Source of the DNA: Lentibacillus persicus
GTDB lineage: Bacteria; Bacillota; Bacilli; Bacillales; Amphibacillaceae
DNA: 64,000 nucleotides
NCBI RefSeq assembly: GCF_900112705.1
Contig: NZ_FOMR01000002.1
Span: forward strand, 1-64,000
Reading direction: 5' to 3'
In this document: in pieces, positions 36,948 to 46,127 of the stretch
How positions within the stretch are numbered: position 1 is the first letter of the stretch
Layout of the letters: each line of letters starts with the position of its first letter
Translations under genes and position numbers: made by a program
The notes under the pieces: generated by a model
Told to the model about the DNA's origin: nothing
What the model saw: the letters and a program-made list of their open reading frames with translations, nothing else
The model's database searches: none

Positions 36948-36976
36948 AGGGTTGCCATTTCAGGCCGGTCTTATAC
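36948..36976 (-). promoter_or_regulatory. Sigma-F/sigma-G promoter of dacF
   Basis: On the minus strand GTATA (36976-36972), exactly 15 bp, then GGCAACCCT (36956-36948), matching the forespore consensus GYWTA-N15-GGNRANANT except at one position. It lies 30 bp before the dacF start. Confidence 0.65.
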
Positions 36977-36980
36977 CATA

Positions 36981-37011
36981 AAAAAACGCATACTCAAAAT
37001 CAGTATGCGTT
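36981..37011 (-). terminator. Terminator of the deoB-punA-pdp operon
   Basis: AACGCATAC (36985-36993) and GTATGCGTT (37003-37011) pair perfectly and end in six T on the minus strand. It lies 16 bp past the pdp stop. Confidence 0.88.
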
Positions 37012-37026
37012 AGGTCGTGTTAATAG

Positions 37027-38331
37027 TTATTCTGTTATTTTGTCATAAATTAATGGTGGCGATTCAACCGTCTCACTTGTTATTGCAATACTTTCATATA
37101 ACTTTTCTTTTACATCCTCAACTTGATCAGTATTAGCGTGGATTCTTAACAACGATTCGCCCTTATCAATGGGGTCACCAACTTTTTTATTAAGCACGAT
37201 GCCGACAGACAAATCAATTTCAGAATCCTTTGTAGCTCTGCCGGCGCCGAGCATCATTGCTGCGGTACCGATATTATCGGCTATGATTTCTGAAACCGTG
37301 CCAGATTGCTTTGCGGAAAGCTCAAACGTATGGGCAGCCTGGGGCAATAAGTCAGGATTGTCAACGACACCTGCATCGCCTCCTTGTGATTCCAGAAATT
37401 GTTTAAAGTGGTCAAGTGCCTTGCCATTATGCAAATTGTCATAAAGAAGTTCTTTTGCTTCTTTAAGTGTGTTCGCTTTACCACCCAATACGACCATTTG
37501 GCTGCCAAGTTCCAAACATAATTCAGTTAAGTCGTCAGGTCCTTTGCCACGCAAGGTTGAAATCGCCTCTTTAACTTCCAGGGCATTCCCAATGGCGTTA
37601 CCGAGCGGCTGACTCATATCAGAAATAACGGCCATTGTGTTGCGGCCCACTCGATTTCCAATCGAAACCATTGCACCGGCTAATTCCTTTGCCTCTTCAA
37701 GCTCCTTCATGAAGGCTCCCGCGCCGGTTTTAACATCCAGTACAATAGCATCTGCGCCGGAGGCAATTTTTTTACTCATAATTGAACTCGCTATCAGAGG
37801 TATAGAATTTACGGTTGCTGTGACGTCTCTAAGACCGTACAATTTTTTGTCTGCAGGGGCCAGATTTCCTGTCTGTCCGACAACAGCAACTTTATTTTTG
37901 TTAACGAGGTCAATAAACGCGTCATTGCTAATTTCTACATGAAAGCCAGGGACTGATTCAAGCTTATCAATTGTACCACCGGTATGGCCCAGCCCCCGCC
38001 CGCTCATCTTGGCCACGGGCACTCCAAGTGAAGCGACCAGTGCAGCAAGGATGAGTGTTGTCGTATCACCAACACCGCCTGTTGAATGTTTATCCACTTT
38101 TATACCGGAAATTGCAGAGAGATCAATTTGATCACCTGATTCAACCATCGCGCCAGTTAATTCCGCACGTTCTTCTTCAGTCATATCCTGGAAAAAAACC
38201 GCCATTAACAACGCACTTGCCTGGTAATCCGGAATTTCACCATTAGTGTAGCCGTTAATAAAAAAACGTATCTCTTCATTCGTCAGCTTTTGGCCGTCAC
38301 GTTTTTTTTCAATAATATCGTACATTCGCAT
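37027..38331 (-). CDS. pdp: Pyrimidine-nucleoside phosphorylase
   Basis: A 434-residue phosphorylase that cleaves uridine and thymidine/deoxyuridine to base and (deoxy)ribose-1-phosphate. The thymidine phosphorylase signature [10 protein letters not shown](T/S) and the [11 protein letters not shown] block are present. Start ATG 38331 with AAAGGTGA upstream. It lies in a salvage operon with punA and deoB, whose products convert the sugar phosphates. Confidence 0.94.
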   Translation of the reverse strand: MRMYDIIEKKRDGQKLTNEEIRFFINGYTNGEIPDYQASALLMAVFFQDMTEEERAELTGAMVESGDQIDLSAISGIKVDKHSTGGVGDTTTLILAALVASLGVPVAKMSGRGLGHTGGTIDKLESVPGFHVEISNDAFIDLVNKNKVAVVGQTGNLAPADKKLYGLRDVTATVNSIPLIASSIMSKKIASGADAIVLDVKTGAGAFMKELEEAKELAGAMVSIGNRVGRNTMAVISDMSQPLGNAIGNALEVKEAISTLRGKGPDDLTELCLELGSQMVVLGGKANTLKEAKELLYDNLHNGKALDHFKQFLESQGGDAGVVDNPDLLPQAAHTFELSAKQSGTVSEIIADNIGTAAMMLGAGRATKDSEIDLSVGIVLNKKVGDPIDKGESLLRIHANTDQVEDVKEKLYESIAITSETVESPPLIYDKITE

Positions 38332-38348
38332 AAAATCACCTTTATTAA

Positions 38349-39170
38349 TTAATTTGGCAGTGTACCTATGATTTCCTTAACAAAGCGTAAGAAATCTTCT
38401 CTCACTTGAGCAGTTGTCTGGATTACTTCGTCATGCGTCAACGGTTGATCAAGGATACCGGCAGCCATGTTCGATATACAGGAAATACCCAATACACGCA
38501 GACCGGCATGCGCTGAAACAATTGCTTCCGGTACGGTTGACATACCGACTGCATCGCCGCCAAGGGTGCGCAGCATCTTAATTTCGGCAGGTGTTTCATA
38601 GGTTGGCCCGGAGTTTCCGACATAGACACCTTCCCGGACTCCCAGTTTCAGTTTCGCGGCCATCTCTCGTGCATGGCTTAAATATGCTGTATCATACACA
38701 TGAGACATATCTGGGAATCGTTCTCCAAGAGCGTCATCATTAGGTCCGAGCAGCGGATTGTCGCCCATATTATTAATATGGTCTTTTATTAACATTAAAT
38801 CACCAGGATTAAAATCTTTATTAATGCCGCCGGCTGCATTTGTAATGATGATAGAACTGATTCCCAAATCCTTCATCACTCGGACAGGAAATGTTACGTG
38901 CTGCATTGAATAACCTTCATAATAATGAAAGCGACCCTGCATCGCAATTACTTGCTTCCCTTCCAGATTTCCGATGACAAGCTGTCCCTTGTGACCAGAC
39001 ACAGTGGACTCAGGAAAATGCGGAATATCTTGGTAAGAAATGGTAATCGGATCTTCTATCTCCTCTGCAAGCACCCCGAGACCGGATCCCAAAATAAGAC
39101 CCAATTCCGGACTATGGGTTAATTTGTCATTAATATATGCAGCAGCATCTTTTATCGCCGTGTGGTGCAT
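38349..39170 (-). CDS. punA: Purine-nucleoside phosphorylase (trimeric type)
   Basis: A 273-residue phosphorylase for guanosine, inosine and their deoxy forms. [11 protein letters not shown], the HKGQLVIG phosphate loop, GRFHYYEGY and TNAAGGIN motifs mark the PNP/MTAP type (B. subtilis PupG), not the hexameric DeoD. The start is ATG 39170 behind GAGAGGGG; the longer frame to 39212 is unlikely. It follows deoB by about 20 bp. Confidence 0.92.
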   Translation of the reverse strand: MHHTAIKDAAAYINDKLTHSPELGLILGSGLGVLAEEIEDPITISYQDIPHFPESTVSGHKGQLVIGNLEGKQVIAMQGRFHYYEGYSMQHVTFPVRVMKDLGISSIIITNAAGGINKDFNPGDLMLIKDHINNMGDNPLLGPNDDALGERFPDMSHVYDTAYLSHAREMAAKLKLGVREGVYVGNSGPTYETPAEIKMLRTLGGDAVGMSTVPEAIVSAHAGLRVLGISCISNMAAGILDQPLTHDEVIQTTAQVREDFLRFVKEIIGTLPN

Positions 39171-39189
39171 AATCAAACCCCTCTCTATT

Positions 39190-40383
39190 TTATGAATCCG
39201 ATTTGTTAACATCGTTTAAAAAGCTTTTACCATGTTCAGGCATTTTGATATTAAAATTATCTGCAACCGTAGCACCTATATCAGCAAATGTTTCGCGTAA
39301 TGGGAGGTCACTTCCACTGTCCATGTTCGTATGATAAACCAGCAGCGGTACATATTCGCGTGTATGATCGGTTCCATGGTGGACTGGATCATTGCCATGA
39401 TCCGCCGTAATAATTAATAAATCGTCTTCCTTAAGCCGGTTAAACACTTCCGGCAAACGTGCATCAAATGCTTCAAGTGCTTTTCCGTAGCCTTCAGGAT
39501 CTCTTCGGTGGCCATATTTAGCGTCAAAATCCACAAGGTTGAGGAAATTTAGGCCGTTAAAATCTTTTGCCATCGAGTCAACCAATTTTGTCATGCCATC
39601 TTCGTTATCTGTCGTGCGAATAGATTCTGTTACACCTTCATTATCATAAATATCCGAGATTTTACCAAGTGCAATCACATCATAACCATTATCTTCCAGT
39701 TCATTCATTACCGTATGCCCGAATGGCTTAAGGGCATAATCATGGCGGTTAGCTGTACGTTGAAACGCACCGGCCTCGCCAACGAATGGACGCGCAATGA
39801 CCCGCCCCACCATATATTTTTCATCCAATGTCAGTTCACGGGCAATTTCACAAATTTTGTACATTTCATCTAACGGAACAATCTCTTCATGGGCTGCAAT
39901 TTGTAAGACTGAGTCAGCTGAAGTGTATACAATCAACGCCCCGGTATCCATATGCTCTTGACCCAGTTCTTCTATTATTTCAGTGCCAGAGGCAGGTTTG
40001 TTGCCAATCACTTTACGTCCGGTTTTCGCTTCTAATTCTTTAATCAGTTCATCAGGGAAACCATCTGGAAATGTGCGGAAAGGCTGCTGGATATTCAGCC
40101 CCATAATTTCCCAGTGTCCGGTCATTGTATCTTTGCCATTGGAAGCCTCCTGCATTTTTGTATAATATGCCATTGGAGTATCAGCTTTTTCGATGCCTTT
40201 TATTTCTCTAATGTTACTTAATCCTAATTTAGCCATATTAGGCATATTCAATCCATTCATTCGCTCGGCAATATGGCCCAGGGTGTCCGCACCTTCATCA
40301 TTAAATTGCTTGGCATCAGGCGCTTCGCCAATCCCGACCGAATCCATTACAATTAGAAATACACGTTTAAAATTTTGCATCAT
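39190..40383 (-). CDS. deoB: Phosphopentomutase
   Basis: A 397-residue alkaline-phosphatase-fold metalloenzyme that interconverts (deoxy)ribose-1-phosphate and -5-phosphate. The metal ligands lie in [12 protein letters not shown] at the N-terminus and in [19 protein letters not shown] near residue 325-343. AGGAGGG precedes two adjacent ATGs (40383, 40380). It heads the nucleoside salvage group deoB-punA-pdp. Confidence 0.94.
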   Translation of the reverse strand: MMQNFKRVFLIVMDSVGIGEAPDAKQFNDEGADTLGHIAERMNGLNMPNMAKLGLSNIREIKGIEKADTPMAYYTKMQEASNGKDTMTGHWEIMGLNIQQPFRTFPDGFPDELIKELEAKTGRKVIGNKPASGTEIIEELGQEHMDTGALIVYTSADSVLQIAAHEEIVPLDEMYKICEIARELTLDEKYMVGRVIARPFVGEAGAFQRTANRHDYALKPFGHTVMNELEDNGYDVIALGKISDIYDNEGVTESIRTTDNEDGMTKLVDSMAKDFNGLNFLNLVDFDAKYGHRRDPEGYGKALEAFDARLPEVFNRLKEDDLLIITADHGNDPVHHGTDHTREYVPLLVYHTNMDSGSDLPLRETFADIGATVADNFNIKMPEHGKSFLNDVNKSDS

Positions 40384-40506
40384 AAATCCCTCCTAGTAGT
40401 CGTTTTCCCTTTATGACTCGAGATTATGTCATCTCATGATTATAGTTGTTGGATGTCTGACATGTCTTCCTAAAAAACTTCTGATTACCACTCTGACTAT
40501 AGCAAA

Positions 40507-41400
40507 CTAAGCCCGCGGATGGTAAGATTGATAGATATCTTTTAACCGTGTTTTGGTAATATGTGTGTAAATTTGAGTAGTTGATATGTCCGCATGACCC
40601 AGCATTTCCTGCACAGATCTTAAATCTGCGCCATTTTCCAATAAATGGGTGGCAAACGAATGTCTTAACGTGTGTGGTGTAATCTGTTTGTTGATGCCGG
40701 CCTCGCGTGCGATCCCTTTTAATATTTTCCAGAAGCCTTGCCGGGACAAGGGACGTCCATGCTGATTAACAAATAAAGCGTTTTGGTCCTCGCCTCGTTT
40801 TGTAAGCTGCCCCCGTGCTTTTTGTAAATAATCATCGACAGCTTTTTTTGCCACATCACCAAGGGGGACTATCCTTTCTCTCGAACCTTTGCCCATGCAA
40901 CGTACAAACCCCATTGTCAAATGAAGATCACTCACTCTCAATGAAACTAATTCCGTTACACGCAATCCTGTCGCATACATTAATTCCAGCATCGCTTTGT
41001 TGCGAATTTTCAAAGGCGTTCCGCTGTTAATTGACAATAAAGTTTCCACATCCTGTGATGACAATGCAGCAGGCAATTTTCGTTCTTTTTTAGGCGTCTC
41101 GATATGTATACTTGCGTCATGGTCCACAAGTTGTTCTCGTACCAAAAAATGGTGAAACCCCCGTATCGAAGAAATCGTCCGTGCAATCGTCGCAGAGGAT
41201 TTGCCATCTTCCTTTAATTTATGGAGGTAGCCCATAATGTCTGTTCTGCCTGCTTCATTCCAATCTGTTTTCCGGCTTACTTTTTCAACGTATTGCATAT
41301 AATTTTGTAAATCCCGCTGATAAGATTTTAATGTGTTATCAGATACTCCCCGTTCCACTAATAGATAATGGAAAAAATCCTCAAAAGCTGGTTTGAGCAT
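40507..41400 (-). CDS. xerD: Tyrosine recombinase XerD
   Basis: A 297-residue site-specific recombinase that resolves chromosome dimers at dif with XerC. The catalytic Arg lies in ATGLRVTEL, then [12 protein letters not shown] (HxxR), [11 protein letters not shown] with the His and the nucleophile Tyr. SAM-like core-binding domain at about 1-90. The chromosomal context (yqzK, fur upstream) fits ripX/xerD rather than a mobile integrase. Its ribosome site AGGAG lies inside the yqzK end. Confidence 0.94.
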   Translation of the reverse strand: MLKPAFEDFFHYLLVERGVSDNTLKSYQRDLQNYMQYVEKVSRKTDWNEAGRTDIMGYLHKLKEDGKSSATIARTISSIRGFHHFLVREQLVDHDASIHIETPKKERKLPAALSSQDVETLLSINSGTPLKIRNKAMLELMYATGLRVTELVSLRVSDLHLTMGFVRCMGKGSRERIVPLGDVAKKAVDDYLQKARGQLTKRGEDQNALFVNQHGRPLSRQGFWKILKGIAREAGINKQITPHTLRHSFATHLLENGADLRSVQEMLGHADISTTQIYTHITKTRLKDIYQSYHPRA

Positions 41401-41405
41401 AAGTA

Positions 41406-41621
41406 TTACTCTCCTAGTCGAAGAAATAAGTTCAGCCGGTCTATAAAACGGTCATTTTCATCCTCATCATCAAAAACTTTCACAGACGGTCCTTCAGGCG
41501 GGTCATACCGGTGGAATTGTTCATATTCGCTATGCATGTATCTTAAACCGATATAGAATAGACTTGTGCACGCTATGAAAATAATAAACACTTTAGCTGT
41601 ATCCCATACCATCTGTTTCAT
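41406..41621 (-). CDS. yqzK: YqzK-like DUF4227 membrane protein
   Basis: A 71-residue protein with one N-terminal membrane segment (about 8-27), then an acidic, charged tail that contains [14 protein letters not shown]. This is the DUF4227 pattern of YqzK, encoded between fur and xerD in Bacillus. Function unknown. AGAGGTGACAG precedes the ATG at 41621, and it ends 5 bp before the xerD start. Confidence 0.85.
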   Translation of the reverse strand: MKQMVWDTAKVFIIFIACTSLFYIGLRYMHSEYEQFHRYDPPEGPSVKVFDDEDENDRFIDRLNLFLRLGE

Positions 41622-41834
41622 GTTGTTCTGTCACCTCTTTTTTCATATCCTTATAAAGTCTGTCCAAACCGAAGTAAACACTTATTACAATAAAGATATG
41701 CTAAAAAAAGGTGATAATATACATCGTAACGATAAACAGCCATAAACGGGTCAACTATCACCAAAATAACCCATTTAAGACCAAATGTAAATTAGAATAT
41801 CCAAAGCTTTTATTTACAGCCGATCCAGCAAATA

Positions 41835-41861
41835 AAAAACCTTTTTCCAAAAGAAAAAGGT
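41835..41861 (-). terminator. Terminator of fur
   Basis: ACCTTTTTC (41839-41847) pairs with GAAAAAGGT (41853-41861), followed by TTTTTT on the minus strand. It is 22 bp past the fur stop. Confidence 0.85.
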
Positions 41862-41882
41862 ATGTATCATTTGTGGTGTTTA

Positions 41883-42341
41883 TTAACTTGTTGATTTTAT
41901 CATAACTTCCTGGCATTCCTTGCAAACCCCATGGAAAGTTAAACGGTGGTCTTTTACCTGGAAACTCCAATTTTTCTCAATAACCTTTTCTACATCTCCA
42001 AGAAGGTCCTCGACAATTTCTTCAACAGATCCACATTCAGTACAAACAAGATGATGATGAAAATGTTCTGCTCCCTCTTTACGAAGATCGTAACGTGAAA
42101 CACCATCACCAAAATTAATTTTATCAACGATTTTCAATTCGGATAATAATTCCAGTGTGCGATAAACGGTTGCCAAGCCAATTTCAGGTGCTTTTTCTTT
42201 TACCAGCAAATAAACATCTTCAGCACTTAAATGATCTTCTTCGCGTTCCAGCAAAACCCTGACCGTGGCTTCCCGTTGCGGAGTAAGCTTATAACTTTGT
42301 GCGTGCAATTGTTTTTTAATCTGTTCAATGCGGTGCTCCAT
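41883..42341 (-). CDS. fur: Ferric uptake regulator Fur
   Basis: A 152-residue metalloregulator. An N-terminal winged helix (about 1-85, with LATVYRTLELL) is followed by the His-rich HFHHHLVCTECG and a second CxxC (CKEC), which hold the structural zinc and regulatory metal. The position beside yqzK and spoIIM favours Fur rather than PerR or Zur. The start is ATG 42341 behind GGGAGGAG; an upstream open frame to 42401 lacks support. Two PerR-like boxes upstream suggest peroxide-dependent control. Confidence 0.9.
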   Translation of the reverse strand: MEHRIEQIKKQLHAQSYKLTPQREATVRVLLEREEDHLSAEDVYLLVKEKAPEIGLATVYRTLELLSELKIVDKINFGDGVSRYDLRKEGAEHFHHHLVCTECGSVEEIVEDLLGDVEKVIEKNWSFQVKDHRLTFHGVCKECQEVMIKSTS

Positions 42342-42402
42342 GGCAGCTCTCCTCCCTCTCATCCCCAACTTCATTATATGCGCAGAGAGATAACGTGTCA
42401 AA

Positions 42403-42440
42403 ATATAATAATTATAATTTGTTATTTACAATAATTATAA
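42403..42440 (-). promoter_or_regulatory. Two PerR-like boxes upstream of fur
   Basis: On the minus strand TTATAATTATTATAT (42417-42403) and TTATAATTATTGTAA (42440-42426) each match TTATAATNATTATAA at 14 of 15 positions. Their starts are 23 bp apart, about two helical turns. fur is a PerR target in B. subtilis. The AT-rich sequence makes chance matches less surprising. Confidence 0.5.
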
Positions 42441-42454
42441 TTATATAATATTTA

Positions 42455-43096
42455 TCACTCATTATAAAGGGATTTTATTAACATTTCCATTGCTTCGTTT
42501 GCCACATATGCTTCCAGAGCTGCTGCAGCCAGAGAAAATATTATTAAGGAAGCAAACACCGACGCATATCTTCCTAAAGACTTAAGAACAGGCTGGGAGA
42601 TTCGTCGCGAAAAAAGTTTTCTCAATAATGTCAGGGAAAAAAGCATGGCCAGACTTCCAGCAATAATATAAATCGGGATGATCAGTAAATTCTGCGGTGC
42701 GATTGAAAGAGATGCAAGAAACAGACCATTAATACCAATCTGGTTAACAATAAACCCAACGGAAAAACCGACAACCAAACCTTTTAAAAACAGTAATATC
42801 CAAACGACCGGGAGCCCTACTACGGACAACCCTAATACAAACAGCATAAACAAATATTTCACATGATATAAAAAGCTTGTCCTTAACACTTCATTATTGT
42901 TAATTTGTTCTTCGTCAGCAATTCCTCGGAAAAACCGTTCAAGGTAAAAAAACAGATCTTCTTTTTGGACAAAATTCATGCTGTTAACGATCACTGCCCC
43001 AAAGATAACACCGGTTAAAAACAGGATTGTCATAAAAATATAGATGGTTGCATGCTCTCGCACATGATCGATTAATAGTGTCCGTTTTGTGTACAT
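42455..43096 (-). CDS. spoIIM: Stage II sporulation protein M
   Basis: A 213-residue membrane protein with about five membrane segments, part of the SpoIIDMP peptidoglycan machine that drives engulfment. Family pattern: a hydrophobic N-terminus, a loop with the FFRGIADEEQ region, then LPVVWILLFLKGLVVGFSVGF. Start ATG 43096 with GGAGG upstream. Encoded beside fur, as in B. subtilis. Confidence 0.92.
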   Translation of the reverse strand: MYTKRTLLIDHVREHATIYIFMTILFLTGVIFGAVIVNSMNFVQKEDLFFYLERFFRGIADEEQINNNEVLRTSFLYHVKYLFMLFVLGLSVVGLPVVWILLFLKGLVVGFSVGFIVNQIGINGLFLASLSIAPQNLLIIPIYIIAGSLAMLFSLTLLRKLFSRRISQPVLKSLGRYASVFASLIIFSLAAAALEAYVANEAMEMLIKSLYNE

Positions 43097-43208
43097 TGGA
43101 ATCCTCCATCAACTCGTCTCGTTTTAGTCGCCGAGTACTGGTATAGCCTCTAATAGAAACTATGAAGAATTCCGTGTGAACATACCAATTTATTTTAAAT
43201 ATTTATAA

Positions 43209-44378
43209 TCAGGATAACGTGACACGTCCATATTTACCGCCACCACCAGCTTTAATTGATAACTTTCCTTCTCTCATAGCTATAATAGAAGCTGCTAGTT
43301 TTTCAGGTATAACTTTTTCCAGGTCATCAAAAGATGCGTAATGAATAACATTCATCTCCGTCTTAAAATATTCCAGCAATTTTGCAAACGTTTTAGGGCC
43401 AAGTTTCGGTAAATATTCCAGTGGCACCTGGTACAAATATGGAGGTCTGTCCACTTTTACATCACCACTGTTTCTCAATTCGTGAATCCGGTCAGAAACG
43501 CCTTTAACAATTTTTGATGAGCCACACTTTTGACACGTAAAACGATCAGCTGACAGCGGCTCCAAACATTGGCTGCAAACGGTTGTGTAATATTTTCCCA
43601 GATGAGGATTCATGCCAAAGTTCTTGTTTACAACGCGGTTCTCTACATGGTGCAACGCCCAGTTGAATTCGACAAATGAAGGTTCTTCCATAAGAAGTTC
43701 TTGATATTCTCTGGCAATTTTAGGAAGCGAATGCGCATCAGAGTTAGATAAAAATGTAAAATCGTGAAGTTCTTTTATCTGGTCAGCCATCGATGTATCC
43801 GAGCTGAGTCCAAGTTCAATCCCATCGATAAGGTCCGGGTCAAATACTTCCTTTAATGAATGCTGAACCCCTTTTCCATACATGCTTTTGAATGGTGTAA
43901 AGACATGGGCCGGTATAAAAATGCCTGAAAGTTCTTTCACCTTATACTGTAATTCTTTAGCCGATCCATAATAACGCTGCGAACTTAAGGTAATGTTCTT
44001 CATCTTTGCTGACAGCCATTCCGAGAATTTTTTCATTTTCTCCATCGTTGGCAAATAACAGAGAACGTGAATTGGACCCCGGCAATTTTCATCGTAAACT
44101 TCGATTTCTGAACCAAGTATCAACGTGACATTCTCAAACCGAATCCCGCCGTTTTCCAGTTCATAAGCATAACGGGCATTCATGAGCTCTTTAATTTCTT
44201 CCAGGACTGCAGGTGCATGGCTGTCGATCACCCCAGCCATATGGATGCCCTTGTTACGGCTTGCTTCCTTTAAAACATTTGTCAATGTTAACGTTTTAGC
44301 TCCGGTGATTTTAACGGGGTTCTGATACATATCCCGGCCAATGTGAATGTGCATATCGGCAAAAAATGATTCCAGCAT
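43209..44378 (-). CDS. endoQ: Endonuclease Q-like PHP-domain protein
   Basis: A 389-residue protein with an N-terminal PHP-type metal site (DMHIHIGRD, then the VIDSHAP and LSNSDAHS blocks), a central four-cysteine zinc ribbon (CSQCLEPL...CQKCGSS, about 280-305) and a C-terminal helix-hairpin-helix-like part (LPKLGPKTFAKLL). This matches EndoQ, which nicks DNA 5' of deaminated bases such as uracil and hypoxanthine; the B. subtilis name was YqxK. AAAGGA lies 8 nt before the ATG. nudF lies directly upstream. Confidence 0.85.
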   Translation of the reverse strand: MLESFFADMHIHIGRDMYQNPVKITGAKTLTLTNVLKEASRNKGIHMAGVIDSHAPAVLEEIKELMNARYAYELENGGIRFENVTLILGSEIEVYDENCRGPIHVLCYLPTMEKMKKFSEWLSAKMKNITLSSQRYYGSAKELQYKVKELSGIFIPAHVFTPFKSMYGKGVQHSLKEVFDPDLIDGIELGLSSDTSMADQIKELHDFTFLSNSDAHSLPKIAREYQELLMEEPSFVEFNWALHHVENRVVNKNFGMNPHLGKYYTTVCSQCLEPLSADRFTCQKCGSSKIVKGVSDRIHELRNSGDVKVDRPPYLYQVPLEYLPKLGPKTFAKLLEYFKTEMNVIHYASFDDLEKVIPEKLAASIIAMREGKLSIKAGGGGKYGRVTLS

Positions 44379-44381
44379 CCG

Positions 44382-44930
44382 TTACATCCTTTCGAGCATT
44401 TCCAAATAGAGTATGGCATAGTTCGTTTTTGCATCATGGATCCTTAACTCTTGCGCATATTGTTTTGCTTCTTCCAGGGTTAATTCGATTAACTCGATAA
44501 ATTCATCTTCATCACCTGCTGCCGGGTTTTCCATCGGTTCCAGATTTTCAGCCAGATACAGGTACATAATCTCATCAGCAAACCCGGGTGATGTATAAAA
44601 AGAGGTTATAAATTCCATAGGTTCTGTTACAGTATACCCTGTTTCCTCTTCCAGCTCACGCCGTGCAGTCACCACCGGTTCTTCCTCTTTTTCCAATTTC
44701 CCGGCAGGTATCTCGACTAAAGATTTTTCCAGCGGCTTTCTGTATTGTTCCACAAACACAATTTTATTATCTTTTGTAACCGGAATGATACCTACTGCTC
44801 CTGAATGTTTAATAAGCTCACGTTTAGACGTATTCCCGTCAGGCAGTGTCACATCATCAACTTGCAGTTTAACGACGTTTCCATCATATATTTTTTCCGT
44901 ATGGGTTGTTTTTTCTTCAAATTTTTTCAT
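44382..44930 (-). CDS. nudF: ADP-ribose pyrophosphatase
   Basis: A 182-residue Nudix hydrolase that splits ADP-ribose to AMP and ribose-5-phosphate. The Nudix box GKLEKEEEPVVTARRELEEE is complete. Start ATG 44930 with AAGGAGG upstream; a longer frame to 44972 is unsupported. It ends 4 bp before endoQ, forming a nucleotide/DNA-damage pair. Confidence 0.9.
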   Translation of the reverse strand: MKKFEEKTTHTEKIYDGNVVKLQVDDVTLPDGNTSKRELIKHSGAVGIIPVTKDNKIVFVEQYRKPLEKSLVEIPAGKLEKEEEPVVTARRELEEETGYTVTEPMEFITSFYTSPGFADEIMYLYLAENLEPMENPAAGDEDEFIELIELTLEEAKQYAQELRIHDAKTNYAILYLEMLERM

Positions 44931-45044
44931 ACTATTTAACCTCCTTTTCTCGCTTGTGGTTAATACTATCATATCTTAATCGTTGTACTTGCTACAATTT
45001 ATTTTCTACAATAGACAAAGAACATTTAATATGGAGGCGATCGT

Positions 45045-45959
45045 ATGAAAAAAAATCAGCTCGGGCAATCGGATTTATATGTATCTGAATTGACGCTTGG
45101 CTGTATGTCGCTGGGTACCGACAGCCAAAAAGCAAGCAATATTATCGACCGGGCTCTCGATGCCGGTGTCAACCATCTTGATACAGCGGATCTTTATAAC
45201 TTTGGAGAAAATGAAGAAGTAGTCGGAAATGCCATTAAAAATAAAAGAAATCAAATCATTTTAACAACCAAAGTAGGAAATAATTTTGATAAAGCTAAAG
45301 GAGACTGGTTTTGGGATCCTTCCAAAGAACATATAGAACAAGGCGTTAAAGACAGTCTGCGCCGTCTCGGAACAGATTATATTGACTTTTATATGCTGCA
45401 TGGCGGTACAATCGATGACCCAATCGGGGAAACGATTGATGCGTTTGAAGGTCTGAAAAAAGAAGGTCTCATCCGGGCTTACGGTATTTCATCAATTCGC
45501 CCGAATGTCATCCGTGAGTATGTGAAGCGTTCAAATATTGAGGCAGTTATGATGCAGTACAACATACTTGATCGGAGACCTGAAGAAGAAATTTTGGACC
45601 TCCTTTATGAAAATCGCATAAGCGTTCTTGCACGCGGTCCATTGGCGAAAGGTATGCTGAGCAGCCGGGCACGTGAGCAAGTCGAGAAAAAGGGGCGTGA
45701 AGGTATTCTCGATTATTCATATGATGAACTGAGAACGATTCAGCAAGATCTTGAAAAAATTAATACTAAAGAATCGATGAACACACTCGCTTTAAGCTAT
45801 GTCTTAACACATCCTGCTGTCGCGAGCGCTGTTTTCGGTGCAAGTTCTTCCGGCCAGGTGGATGAGAACACGCTTTACAGACCTTCCCCCTTGTCTGATG
45901 AGACGTACCGCAACATACAAAAATTAACTAAAGCAATTCAGTATACCAATCACCGCTAA
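45045..45959 (+). CDS. yqkF: Aldo/keto reductase (YqkF-type)
   Basis: A 304-residue (alpha/beta)8 NADPH-dependent reductase. The catalytic tetrad residues lie in HLDTADLYNFGENE (Asp, Tyr), the Lys of TTKVGNN and the His of YMLHGG. Its physiological substrate is unknown. Start ATG 45045 with ATGGAGG upstream. It is divergent from nudF; the position matches B. subtilis yqkF. Confidence 0.88.
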   Translation: MKKNQLGQSDLYVSELTLGCMSLGTDSQKASNIIDRALDAGVNHLDTADLYNFGENEEVVGNAIKNKRNQIILTTKVGNNFDKAKGDWFWDPSKEHIEQGVKDSLRRLGTDYIDFYMLHGGTIDDPIGETIDAFEGLKKEGLIRAYGISSIRPNVIREYVKRSNIEAVMMQYNILDRRPEEEILDLLYENRISVLARGPLAKGMLSSRAREQVEKKGREGILDYSYDELRTIQQDLEKINTKESMNTLALSYVLTHPAVASAVFGASSSGQVDENTLYRPSPLSDETYRNIQKLTKAIQYTNHR

Positions 45960-46061
45960 CCACTGTGAAAGCGGCACCTGAAAATATTTTTTTCTTTGCC
46001 GCTTTTGCTTTCTGCCTGCCGCCCAAAGATAGAAAGAAGACCGTTGTTCCATAAAATCCCA

Positions 46062-46106
46062 TTGATATTAATTTATTACACCCATATAATATAAGAACAA
46101 ACGTTC
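46062..46106 (+). promoter_or_regulatory. Promoter and LexA operator of uvrX
   Basis: TTGATA (46062-46067), 17 bp, TATAAT (46085-46090) is a near-ideal sigma-A promoter. GAACAAACGTTC (46095-46106) directly downstream is a perfect GAAC-N4-GTTC Gram-positive LexA (DinR) site covering the expected transcription start. The uvrX ATG is 21 bp further on. Confidence 0.88.
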
Positions 46107-46127
46107 CTGTTATAAGGGGTGGTATTG

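Noticed and set aside
40507-41400. Tyrosine recombinase as a sign of a mobile island
   Set aside because: Sequence motifs and the fur-yqzK-xerD context identify the housekeeping XerD.
45968-46005. AAAGCGGC...GCCGCTTT inverted repeat after yqkF as a terminator
   Set aside because: An 8-bp stem with a 22-nt loop and no T-run after it; too weak to call, although it may still be one.
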